Assembly: GCA_900755985.1 (NCBI GenBank)
Contig: CAAEIL010000038.1
Coordinates: 1-25,116, forward strand
Source of the DNA: Bacteroidales bacterium
GTDB taxonomy: Bacteria; Bacteroidota; Bacteroidia; Bacteroidales; Muribaculaceae
Reading direction: 5' to 3'
Length of the DNA stretch: 25,116 nt
Positions 15,509 through 23,431 of this stretch are shown one piece after another. Each line of letters starts with the position of its first letter. Position 1 is the first letter of the stretch. A model generated the notes under the pieces. The model saw only the letters and a program-made list of their open reading frames with translations. It ran no database searches and was not told the origin of the DNA. The position numbers were made by a program, and so were the translations under genes.

Positions 15509-18500
15509 TTATCGGATTAGTATCTTTGAGGAAGATGAACCGTGCCGGCGAATATATAGTCCGGGAGCGCTTGGTTTGGCGCTGAGTCTGCGGCCCTGCA
15601 GGTCGAAGTACTCAACCGGACCGTCCGATATATTCTCGTTTTCGATATTGTCAATACCGGTTGATGTACTCTTGGGTGCCAGACGGTAGGCTGCAAGGCC
15701 ATTCCCAGTAGCGTAAACATAGACCGTGGCTGTGTTTCCGTCGGCAGATACTTCAGCATCAGCGGGAGCTGACATTGTTGTGGAATTGATAAAACCAAGA
15801 CCTTTTTTGGGAAAAACAGTAACAAGTGAGCCGGTGCTCATATCATTATCCGAGCGTGTAAGCGCAAATTGCCAGCCGTTGTCACCATCGTATGTGTTCC
15901 AGGGATAAACCATATATGTTGTGCCTTTGTACTGGAAACGAGTGAAGCCGTTAGCCTCGGTCGACTGCGGGACTATGGTGGATGATGCTTTGCCTACCGA
16001 CGATTTTAGTGTCGAAGCCGAGCCATTGAAAGTGTACAGGGTGGGATGGATGCTGCCTCCGTTGGCAATAGCTGTAAAACTGTTTATAGGCCAAACGCGT
16101 GGAGCAATACCTAATACAGATACCGACGAGGGATAGTAACTTCCGATTTTTGATGTGTAGCTGTGATCAAGTTCGCCGTCAACAAAAAAGTATCGTGTAA
16201 CAGTATTGCCGTTGGACTGAGGTAAGAAAACAGTGAATGTACCCGAAGTGACATCTCCCTCGACCGAAGCATGGTCGATACGATAGCTCCCCGTGGTATT
16301 GACTTCGCATATCTTGGTGAGTTCGCCCGTAGCAAGATTGACCTTGTGCAAAGCGACAGGCGAGGTAGAGGCGTTAAGAACCATATTGGCGATTACGACA
16401 TTGCCCCGGGAATCTTTGCATACATTATTGAGTGGAAAGTAGCCAATCTGGGCGTCGCCGTTGCCCCACAGGTTGATGTCACTAAGATGTTCGCCGGTCT
16501 CGCCGTCATATACACGCAGGTACAGATCGGCGGTCTTGCTGTTTTCGCTGCGATAAGTCACATATACTTTACCGTCAAGTGCAACCATGGCACGCTCTAA
16601 TGAACCGTTGTTCTCGTATGTTATATTCTCGAAAGGCGAGTCTACCGAGCGTATCCAAAGGTTGACAAATTCGAGTTTGTCATCGCCGGAGCTATAAATC
16701 TCAGGGTCTTGTTTGATGGTATAGCCGGGCTCGTAAGTGCCGACAGACAGTTTTTCGATGGTGAACGAGCGTATGGCCGAAGCTGTTTCACTAAGATGAT
16801 AGCCCGATGAGACTATGCGCCAATAAAAGGTTCCACGTCCGAAGTTCGATGCCGAGATTGTCATCGATGTGGCGTTGCCTGCGTTTTTTGTAAAAGTAAT
16901 GTTATTGAACGAAATGCTTGTCGAAGCTTCGAGCCGGTAGCTGTCCGTAGCGCCTGTAGCTTCCCAGCTGAATGTGATATTATCCTCGACAATAGCTCCG
17001 TCATTGGGTGCGATGAGTGTCACGGCCGGTGCGGGGTCGTAAGCGGGGGTTGTGAAAGTGGCGGCGTCCGATGTCGCAGACACTTTGTTTGTTTCCGAAC
17101 TTATAACGCGCCAATAATATTTTGTTACGGGTGCAAGTTCGCCAAGGTCAATCGTGGCCATCATCGATGTACTTGTAGCTGAAGCTACAATTTTTGAGAA
17201 GCTTGCGTCGGGCGAAATCTGAACGGTGAAATTTGTTCCGTCTTTGGCGGACCAGGCGAAAATCTGAGACCACTTGGCGGTGGCGTCTCCTGTCGGTGAC
17301 AAAAGGGTGGCCTTGCTGAGAGCATTGCCGTTGTAGCCTATAAGTGCGGCCTCGTGTTCACGGCCGTATCCGTCGTATACGCATACAGCATACCAATATC
17401 CGCTTGTTTTGTTCGAGGCCAGGGTATATGACGTTGAGTAAGTTACGCCTTGAAGATATTTGCCGTCGAATCCGTCGCTGCCCAATGCGTCGTTATAGGT
17501 GACAGTCGCAGGAATGGCGTATACAGTATAGCGGATTATTGTGTTGGATTTGGCCCCGGAGACTCTGTTCCAGGTTAGGGTCGAACCGGATTTCTGCGCA
17601 TTTGAAGGCGCTGTGTAGGTCGGACCGCTTTTCCAGTCGGTTACCGGGACAAGGCTTGGCGATGTGAAAGATTCGGCGCCGATTTTATTGCCGATGTTTG
17701 TTGTCGAACTGATGTCCTTGAAATGTTTTGATGAATACCAGACCGAGCCTCCGCCGGTAGTCGATGTGGAATACTGGCGGTTAATATTTATCTGTTTGAT
17801 GTAGTCCTGGCGGTTTGTTGCGGTGTTGTTGTCTGTAAGAGCTGACAGAGAGTGCGAAGAATAAAAATGGCGTCCGAATTTATCGGCAACTTCGCTCCAC
17901 CACTTGGCAATGGGTTCGTATGGAGCTGTAGAATGGGTGGTGAACCAGTAAATCTGCGGTGTGATGAAGTCGATTGAGCCGTCCGAAAGCCATGCCAGGG
18001 GCTCGGAGTAAATTTCGGCGTACTGCCAGTCGGAAGCCGTTACGGTATGTCCGCCTGCCGAGTAGCCGGTGCATGTGGGTACACCATATTTCTTTGCTGA
18101 GGAATACGATCCGGCTACACCTGCCGGTCCAATTCCGAAACGCATATCTGGACGCAGCTCGTCTATCATAGCACGGATTTCGCGCATAAGCGAGTTTATG
18201 TTCTCGCGGCGCCAGTCGCCGATGCTGAGTTTCCCGCCGCCGTTCTTATAGCTTGTGTAGAGACTATAGTCGGGTGCCGAAGAGCTTTCAGGAATGTTGT
18301 TGGGGTAGAAATAGTCATCGAAGAGCATGCCGTCAATCTGATAGTTGGTGATGATTTCGCGGATGACATTAAGTACATGCTGACGGGCGGCGGGTAATCC
18401 GGGATTGAACACTGTATATGAGCCGTATGTCAGCAACAATCCCTGCGAAGCCCATTGCTTGTCGTAAGTGGTTGTGTAACTGGTGCCTGACGACTGACGG

Positions 18501-18895
18501 AATGGGTTGACATAAGCATAACATTCAAGTCCGTGCTGGTGGCATTGCTCTATCATGTAAGCTAATGGATCCCAACCGGGATCTTTGCCACGGGTGCCGG
18601 TGAGTGCCGATGACCAAGGCTCGTACGATGATTTATACATGGCATCAGCCATACCCCTGATTTGTAAGCAGGTGCCGGTAAAGTTCATTTTCTTGAAATT
18701 GTCAAGATATGTTCGGATTTCGGCCTGCTTCGTTGATGTTGATGACGAGGCCGAGGATGGCCAGTCAATGTTCCAGACTGTAGTGAACCATGATGATCGA
18801 AACTCTCGTTTAGGGCTGTCGGCATGGATTTGCGGGAGTGCTAAAGTAAGGGCAATGGCTGCCACGGTACATTTTAGGATTCTTTTGCAGGTCAT
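15509..18895 (-). CDS. Secreted glycosyl-hydrolase-like 10 (GHL10/DUF187, DigH-related) multidomain protein
   Basis: 1128 residues. A signal peptide spans about 1-25 (...ALPQIHA). The GHL10 (PF02638-type) TIM-barrel spans about 29-400, with REFRSSWFTTVWNIDWPS, ECYAYVNPFR (124-133), the acidic motif DGMLFDDYFYP (188-198) and DFITPQIYW (309-317). The family includes E. coli DigH (YddW), which cuts peptidoglycan glycan strands lacking stem peptides, so peptidoglycan or a similar glycan is a likely substrate; this is family-based inference. Next come Ig/fibronectin III-like domains (about 425-530, 530-617 and 622-715, each of the last two with a YYWR/FYWR strand), then a region of about 370 residues I do not recognise (possibly beta-propeller-like). 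The last 35 residues resemble a type IX-like sorting tail. The gene starts 3 nt after the SGNH gene and is surely co-transcribed with it. Confidence 0.88.
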   Translation of the reverse strand: MTCKRILKCTVAAIALTLALPQIHADSPKREFRSSWFTTVWNIDWPSSASSSTSTKQAEIRTYLDNFKKMNFTGTCLQIRGMADAMYKSSYEPWSSALTGTRGKDPGWDPLAYMIEQCHQHGLECYAYVNPFRQSSGTSYTTTYDKQWASQGLLLTYGSYTVFNPGLPAARQHVLNVIREIITNYQIDGMLFDDYFYPNNIPESSSAPDYSLYTSYKNGGGKLSIGDWRRENINSLMREIRAMIDELRPDMRFGIGPAGVAGSYSSAKKYGVPTCTGYSAGGHTVTASDWQYAEIYSEPLAWLSDGSIDFITPQIYWFTTHSTAPYEPIAKWWSEVADKFGRHFYSSHSLSALTDNNTATNRQDYIKQININRQYSTSTTGGGSVWYSSKHFKDISSTTNIGNKIGAESFTSPSLVPVTDWKSGPTYTAPSNAQKSGSTLTWNRVSGAKSNTIIRYTVYAIPATVTYNDALGSDGFDGKYLQGVTYSTSYTLASNKTSGYWYAVCVYDGYGREHEAALIGYNGNALSKATLLSPTGDATAKWSQIFAWSAKDGTNFTVQISPDASFSKIVASATSTSMMATIDLGELAPVTKYYWRVISSETNKVSATSDAATFTTPAYDPAPAVTLIAPNDGAIVEDNITFSWEATGATDSYRLEASTSISFNNITFTKNAGNATSMTISASNFGRGTFYWRIVSSGYHLSETASAIRSFTIEKLSVGTYEPGYTIKQDPEIYSSGDDKLEFVNLWIRSVDSPFENITYENNGSLERAMVALDGKVYVTYRSENSKTADLYLRVYDGETGEHLSDINLWGNGDAQIGYFPLNNVCKDSRGNVVIANMVLNASTSPVALHKVNLATGELTKICEVNTTGSYRIDHASVEGDVTSGTFTVFLPQSNGNTVTRYFFVDGELDHSYTSKIGSYYPSSVSVLGIAPRVWPINSFTAIANGGSIHPTLYTFNGSASTLKSSVGKASSTIVPQSTEANGFTRFQYKGTTYMVYPWNTYDGDNGWQFALTRSDNDMSTGSLVTVFPKKGLGFINSTTMSAPADAEVSADGNTATVYVYATGNGLAAYRLAPKSTSTGIDNIENENISDGPVEYFDLQGRRLSAKPSAPGLYIRRHGSSSSKILIR

Positions 18896-18898
18896 ATT

Positions 18899-20014
18899 TT
18901 AAGGTTTTGATTTATCTTCAAGGAGGCTCTTCAGTACAGGATATAAAGCATTTGCATAATGAGTAAATCCCAAATCGGTAAAATGGAAATTGTCGACTGT
19001 CCCCTCGACAGTGTCGCCCAGGACATCTTTGCCATAAAAATAATAGACATTGGGGTCTTGACCCGCAATACGCTCGTATATTGTCCTAAAAGTGTCGTTC
19101 TTGGCTGTTATGGTGGCCAAAGTCTCGGTATTTAAGCGCATGAGCGGGAAAATTGGCGATTCGACAAACAGAATGGGGACAGCCGGATGTGATTTGCGGA
19201 TTATATTGTAGAAGTTTTCGAGTCGCTCTTCAATCTGTTCTTTCTTGCAGTTGGGCAAACAGTCTATGACTATCAGACCGGGATTGGGACAAGATGCGAT
19301 GAGTTGTGCGATTTCGGGGTCGAGCCGCCCGTTGCCGCTGAAGCCCAGGTTGATGACTTCGCGGTCGAGCATGCGCTCGAGAATAGATGAATGGGCCATC
19401 CCGGGACGTGAGGCGCATCCGCCCTGTAGAATACTTGTTCCGTACATTATGACTACTTTATCGCTTTTCGGCGAATCGGCTTGGGGCGGTAAAACTACGG
19501 CGGTCGAATCCACGCCGATTGACAGTGAGTCAACGCCGTCGTAGAGCGAAAGATACAGCATATATTCGCGCATCTTTGGTTCCATGTCACTGATAATCAA
19601 TGTGCGGGTATGATGGTCATTGAATGTCGGACGGGCGCTCCCCACAGTTGTCCATTGTCCGTTGTCATTGAGTACATAAAGGTCAAGGCCGCGGACACCG
19701 GTTGCGGTCATGTGGTTCATGTTGAATTTCAAAAGCGAGGTCCATTGGGCGCCAATTGCCGATGCGTCCGAGCGGAAGCGTACTGCCATACCGGCCGGGT
19801 CTTTGCCCAAATCGAATAGTTCTTTACGTACTTTGCCTTGAAGTGAGTCGGGAAGTCGTGAATAGGCCTTGGTAGCCTCCTGAGCAAGAGTGCCTATGAC
19901 AGGTAATGTCGATGCGTCATGATATATCAATTCTGAGGCATTGACAGCGTGTACGTTAAACGAACTTAAAGATATAACTATTGCCGTAAGGGCATAAGGT
20001 ATTAGTTTTTTCAT
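18899..20014 (-). CDS. Secreted SGNH/GDSL hydrolase, probable esterase
   Basis: 371 residues from the ATG at 20014 (MKKLIPYALTAIV), giving a clean signal peptide (about 1-23, ...NVHA). The frame is open to 20068 but that start precedes the promoter. The N-terminal half (about 25-175) is a beta-rich domain of the kind preceding SGNH_hydro_3 domains. The catalytic half shows MYGTSILQGG with nucleophile Ser194, GFSGNGRLDPE with Asn228, DCLPN (251-255) in place of the usual GxND block, and DNFHFTDLGF with the Asp341/His344 pair. Such enzymes remove acetyl or acyl groups from sugars or lipids; the exact substrate is unknown. The next gene, 3 nt on, encodes the GHL10 protein, which suggests that both act on the same periplasmic or surface glycan. 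Confidence 0.9.
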   Translation of the reverse strand: MKKLIPYALTAIVISLSSFNVHAVNASELIYHDASTLPVIGTLAQEATKAYSRLPDSLQGKVRKELFDLGKDPAGMAVRFRSDASAIGAQWTSLLKFNMNHMTATGVRGLDLYVLNDNGQWTTVGSARPTFNDHHTRTLIISDMEPKMREYMLYLSLYDGVDSLSIGVDSTAVVLPPQADSPKSDKVVIMYGTSILQGGCASRPGMAHSSILERMLDREVINLGFSGNGRLDPEIAQLIASCPNPGLIVIDCLPNCKKEQIEERLENFYNIIRKSHPAVPILFVESPIFPLMRLNTETLATITAKNDTFRTIYERIAGQDPNVYYFYGKDVLGDTVEGTVDNFHFTDLGFTHYANALYPVLKSLLEDKSKP

Positions 20015-20056
20015 GGCTGTGTGATAAGCAAGAGTCAATGGTTGGACTTTGTTGTG

Positions 20057-20088
20057 CAAAGTTATCAATAAAAATTTGAAATTAGAAA
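20057..20088 (-). promoter_or_regulatory. Promoter of the SGNH-GHL10 operon
   Basis: Minus strand TAACTTTG at 20064-20057 matches the -7 consensus exactly. A weak -33 (TTTC, 20088-20085) is 20 nt upstream. The leader to the ATG at 20014 is about 35 nt. Confidence 0.6.
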
Positions 20089-20094
20089 TTTCTA
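20083..20094. promoter_or_regulatory. 12-bp palindrome over the -33 region, possible operator
   Basis: TAGAAATTTCTA is a perfect palindrome that overlaps the -33 box of the SGNH-GHL10 promoter. This is where a dimeric repressor could block polymerase. The surrounding DNA is very A/T rich, so chance occurrence cannot be excluded. Confidence 0.4.
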
Positions 20095-20280
20095 CTGCGA
20101 TTTTGGCAAATTTTTATAATAACTCATAAAAAATGATGCAAATTCTTTATAAGTCAGTCCAAGATGAGAAGGTAAATCAAATCTTTTTTCAACCCCTCCC
20201 GTGATTGAAAGCTTACTTACAGTTATTGTCGAATTGACCTTATAGTTGCGCTAAGAATTGCCCGATAAAAATAACGGTAA

Positions 20281-21087
20281 TTACTTTTTCACAGAGAAGT
20301 GAAAAGAGGACAATGCTCCCCGGTGGGCGTTTATTACATTTTTTATGAACGATGTGCCGGTTGAGCGGGACATGCGCCATGCTTTGAGCCAAAGTCGAGG
20401 AATACATTTAAAGCGGCCGAATTCGAGTGCAATCAGACATCCGTGGGCACGCATTATACCGGGATTGCAACGGCTGCCGGTGGTAATTCGTGGGTGCTCG
20501 CCGATTTCGATAGGGAAAAATTTGCATAACAGACCTCGACGACGTGCCTGAAGGAGGACAAGAAGTTCTTCGCCACACTCCATGTTTCCCGAGCCTATTC
20601 CCAAACGGGTGTCGAAGCGGAGTCCGCTGCAAAGTTCGCGGCGTAACATCATCTCGAACGATGCGACCCAATATCCTTTGGGTAGTTTTCGGCCTAAAAT
20701 CGTGGGATAGAGAGGGTAAATGGGACAATTCTGACGACGGACAATAAATGTGGATATGGCAATTTGGGGGTCCGATGCAATTGTTTTGACTGCCCTTTCG
20801 ATGGCATCGGCTGTATAATTGACATCGTCATCGGCAATAAGTACAAATTCGGCCGTGCAATGCTCGAGGGCATGGTTGCGGTTGAGAGACAGCCCACAGC
20901 CGGGAGCATCGATAACTGTCAAGTCAGTGCGGGCTGCCAATATCGGAGGTAACTCAGTATCTCCGCGCTCTTGCCACGAAACTATATAGTGTACCCCATG
21001 TATATGAGGCAAAGATGATTCGCTAAGCCGGCGTATCCCGTCGGGTCCGTATGTACAGACTGCTATGTCAAGAGTGTAATTTTTCAT
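20281..21087 (-). CDS. Family 2 (GT-A) glycosyltransferase
   Basis: 268 residues. GT2-like features: LDIAVCTYGPDGIRRL at the N-terminus, GLSLNRNHALEHCTAEFVLIADDDVNY (about 75-100) with the DDD nucleotide-sugar/metal motif, and GSGNMECGEELLVLLQARRRG later, with the acidic CGEE matching the catalytic-base region. No transmembrane domain is obvious, so it is probably cytoplasmic. Its start overlaps the stop of the upstream glycosyltransferase gene in an ATGA, so the two are translationally coupled and likely build the same glycan. Donor and acceptor are unknown. Confidence 0.88.
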   Translation of the reverse strand: MKNYTLDIAVCTYGPDGIRRLSESSLPHIHGVHYIVSWQERGDTELPPILAARTDLTVIDAPGCGLSLNRNHALEHCTAEFVLIADDDVNYTADAIERAVKTIASDPQIAISTFIVRRQNCPIYPLYPTILGRKLPKGYWVASFEMMLRRELCSGLRFDTRLGIGSGNMECGEELLVLLQARRRGLLCKFFPIEIGEHPRITTGSRCNPGIMRAHGCLIALEFGRFKCIPRLWLKAWRMSRSTGTSFIKNVINAHRGALSSFHFSVKK

Positions 21088-22211
21088 CTAAGTTTTGATT
21101 TCCAGAAATTGAGATAGCGACTTGCAACTGTCAGCGGGTCGTGATGACGCAGGACAAATTCCCGGGAGCGTTGTCCGCGTTCGGCCATAAGCTCGGGATG
21201 CGAGCAGATATCGTCGATAAGGTCGGCCAAGGCATCTACATCGGTCGGAGCATTGATTATTGGGCGATAGTCATCTTCGCCGATAAACTTGTAAAAGTCA
21301 TTTTCGCCTCCCGAAATGACATTGAGACCGTGTCCCATGCCTATAAGCGCATTCATGGCGGGCGTATAACTGTAAATCTGGTCAAGCATAAGGTGTGACG
21401 AGCACATCATATCGGTATATAGCCGGTAAGGGACATTCTCGACAATTTGGAGGCTGACTTTCCCATAAGATTTATCTACGATACGTCGTGCGGCTTTTTC
21501 AAGCAGATCGGTGCCTTTTTCGCTATAACGGTTGCGGTGTCGGCCCAAGAAAATCTTAATAGGCGCTGCATCAAAATTGTATGTTGTAGTCTCAAAGTCG
21601 GATATGTCGAGCGGCAATCCTCCGTATGCAGTCATCGAGTCTCCGAGGAAACGCCGTACAGCGACATCATATTCGTATAATGCAGTGACGGCGCCATCAA
21701 TGTTTTTGTAAACGTAGTCACAGTATCGGTTCATTTCGGGCGAAGTGAATCGTGCGATTCGTTCGGCACATTCTATAGCGTATGGCGCCGGGCGGTCGCC
21801 GATACGATATTCGTTGTACTGCAATGGTGACTCAGGGTCAAGACATTCGCGAATAAACAAGGGGTCAGTTCCGGCACAGCTAAGAAAAACGGTACCGTTT
21901 TCGTTACGCAGCCGGTCGAAAAAGTACCTAAGTCGCTTAGGTTTCAAAGGCAGGAAGTTGGGATTTTGCAGCGCGACGATGTCATATCCGCACAAATTTT
22001 TGCGCAAGGGACCATGCAGCAGTTCGAGGCAAAGCTGCAGTCCGCCGATTTTTCCGGGCCGACGGCGGATGGTTATATCGCGCTGTGTATCCTGAAACCC
22101 GGATCCGTCCGAAATGACTGTAACCTCATGACCCATTGCCGTCAGCGTGCGTCCGAGCAGACTGTGCAAGTTTGAGTAATCACCAAGAAGTAATATGCGG
22201 AAATGTGACAT
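21084..22211 (-). CDS. Glycosyltransferase, GT-B fold (GT4-like)
   Basis: 375 residues. The Rossmann-like N-terminus (FRILLLGDYSNLHSLLGRTLTAMGHEVTVISDG) and the C-terminal half (IKIFLGRHRNRYSEKGTDLLEKAAR, DQIYSYTPAMNALIGMGHGLNVISGGE, then a final HPELMAERGQRSREFVLRHHDP helix) follow the GT4 plan. The usual C-terminal E-x7-E motif is not in its standard form: QIYSYTPAMNALIGMGHG stands where E..G....EAMA.G is expected, so the family assignment is looser than the fold. It overlaps the GT2 gene by 4 nt. No own promoter is evident in the 50 nt upstream, which hold the terminator of the repeat-protein gene. Confidence 0.82.
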   Translation of the reverse strand: MSHFRILLLGDYSNLHSLLGRTLTAMGHEVTVISDGSGFQDTQRDITIRRRPGKIGGLQLCLELLHGPLRKNLCGYDIVALQNPNFLPLKPKRLRYFFDRLRNENGTVFLSCAGTDPLFIRECLDPESPLQYNEYRIGDRPAPYAIECAERIARFTSPEMNRYCDYVYKNIDGAVTALYEYDVAVRRFLGDSMTAYGGLPLDISDFETTTYNFDAAPIKIFLGRHRNRYSEKGTDLLEKAARRIVDKSYGKVSLQIVENVPYRLYTDMMCSSHLMLDQIYSYTPAMNALIGMGHGLNVISGGENDFYKFIGEDDYRPIINAPTDVDALADLIDDICSHPELMAERGQRSREFVLRHHDPLTVASRYLNFWKSKLR

Positions 22212-22225
22212 GCGTATATAAAATT

Positions 22226-22255
22226 ACATTCAGAGGGCACAAGCCCTCCGAATGT
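22226..22255 (-). terminator. Terminator after the repeat-protein gene
   Basis: ACATTCAGAGGGC (22226-22238) and GCCCTCCGAATGT (22243-22255) form a 13-bp stem (one G-T wobble) with a 4-nt loop, 5 nt beyond the stop. On the minus strand it is followed by AATTTTAT. Only 14 nt separate it from the next start (22211). Confidence 0.8.
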
Positions 22256-22260
22256 GGTAT

Positions 22261-23244
22261 TTAGTTGCCGTAAGACAATGTCGTGTAGTAACGATAACCG
22301 CCGTTGTTGGCATAGTCCCCGAAGAATGATAGAGTTATATAACCGTTATTATAGCCCCACCATGTGGCCGAGACATTGTTGCCACCGTTGTTCTGGACCG
22401 AAACAGGGTATCCGTATTGTCCGACAAGCTGGTTGTAGAGCATGTTGTAGCGACTCATATCATAACCAACAGTCGAATAGACAAGTTCGGTGCCTGCAAG
22501 GCTACCGTTGTTATAGTGCATCTGCGCAGTAGGCCAGAGATAATTGTACTGTCTGACATTGTTAAGATAGATGACATTGTCACCATATCCGGCAATAGAA
22601 TATCCTCCGTTCATGAGATAGTTGAGGGAGTAGTCGATAGTAGCGCCGAGAGCGATTCCGAAAATGGTTGAAATTACGGGGCAGCCGCGGTAAGGACGGA
22701 AAGCTGGAGGTGGAACCGGACGTCTCCACGGACGATTGTATGGAGCATAGGGTCGGTATGGAGGAGTAGGGTGGGGGCGGTGTCCGTAGTTCGGGGGCGG
22801 TGTCGGACGGTTGTCCGGACGATAGTTGTGAGGCGGGTTAGGACGGTCGGGCCGATTATTCCCACCTGGTTTATGAGCATGGTCGTTGCCGGGGTGTTTG
22901 TCTCCGGGACGGAAGTTGTTGTTGCCTGGCCGGTTATTGTTACCGGGATGTGAAGGCCGGTTGTTGTTGCCCGGACGATTATTGTTGTTGCCGGGATGAG
23001 AAGGTCGGTTGTTGTTGCCCGGCCGGTTATTGTTGTTGTCGGGATGAGATGAATGGTTGTTATTGCCCGGACGGTTGCTTGAACCATTGTTACCCGGACG
23101 TCCCGGAGCCGAAGAATGGTTCCGGTCAGACTGTGTGCTGGTACCCGGACGTGAGTAGTTCTGTCGTCCGCGTCCTTGGCCTGTAGCTGTCAGTATCATT
23201 GAAGACACCAACACGAGAGATACGTAGCTGAGAAACCTTTTCAT
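22261..23244 (-). CDS. Secreted Asn/Pro/Gly/Arg-repeat protein of unknown function
   Basis: 327 residues. Signal peptide about 1-22 (MKRFLSYVSLVLVSSMILTATG) without a lipobox Cys. Residues about 23-66 are disordered. About 67-115 hold near-repeats of a 16-residue unit (HPGNNNNRPGNNNRPS). About 116-185 are Pro/Arg/Tyr rich (RPDNRPTPPPNY, PPYRPYAPYNRPW). The C-terminal ~140 residues are a different, folded-looking domain beginning with a short hydrophobic ISTIFGIALGATIDYSLNYL and rich in Tyr, Asn and Gly. I recognise no domain. The basic, Asn-rich linker resembles wall- or glycan-associated spacers, but that is only an impression. Flanked by terminators on both sides, so it is a single-gene unit. 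Confidence 0.82.
   Translation of the reverse strand: MKRFLSYVSLVLVSSMILTATGQGRGRQNYSRPGTSTQSDRNHSSAPGRPGNNGSSNRPGNNNHSSHPDNNNNRPGNNNRPSHPGNNNNRPGNNNRPSHPGNNNRPGNNNFRPGDKHPGNDHAHKPGGNNRPDRPNPPHNYRPDNRPTPPPNYGHRPHPTPPYRPYAPYNRPWRRPVPPPAFRPYRGCPVISTIFGIALGATIDYSLNYLMNGGYSIAGYGDNVIYLNNVRQYNYLWPTAQMHYNNGSLAGTELVYSTVGYDMSRYNMLYNQLVGQYGYPVSVQNNGGNNVSATWWGYNNGYITLSFFGDYANNGGYRYYTTLSYGN
22900..23046. repeat. In-frame 48-bp tandem repeats encoding HPGNNNNRPGNNNRPS units
   Basis: Two nearly identical 16-residue units (67-82 and 83-98) are followed by a shortened third (99-111). The units are in frame and share codons, so copy number can change by slippage or recombination without breaking the gene. 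Confidence 0.8.
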
Positions 23245-23360
23245 AATCTTCTAACGTTAAGCTATGGTTCGATAATAAGTTTAATGCAAAAGAAATATCG
23301 TACAGCATTTTAATAATGAATCTTTTGCTGTTGTTTCTTTAATAATAAGAACAAAAGTAA

Positions 23361-23383
23361 GGCCGAAGGTTTAATCTCCGGCC
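23361..23383. terminator. Terminator after ychF
   Basis: GGCCGAAG (23361-23368) and CTCCGGCC (23376-23383) pair over 8 bp with a 7-nt loop. T-rich sequence follows on both strands, so it may work in both directions; on the minus strand it lies about 50 nt after the ychF stop. Confidence 0.65.
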
Positions 23384-23431
23384 ATATTTTTCAAAAAATT
23401 TAATAAAAGCGCTCTTAAAAAAGTAAACCCT

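Noticed and set aside
22900..23046. CRISPR-like regular repeats
   Set aside because: Repeats are in frame within a secreted protein, lack unique spacers of even length, and have no cas genes near.
22674..23186. Long open frames on both strands across the repeat region, including a Cys-rich plus-strand frame
   Set aside because: Repetitive Asn/Gly/Pro codons keep other frames open; the Cys-rich text is the antisense of the repeat units and has no start signal.
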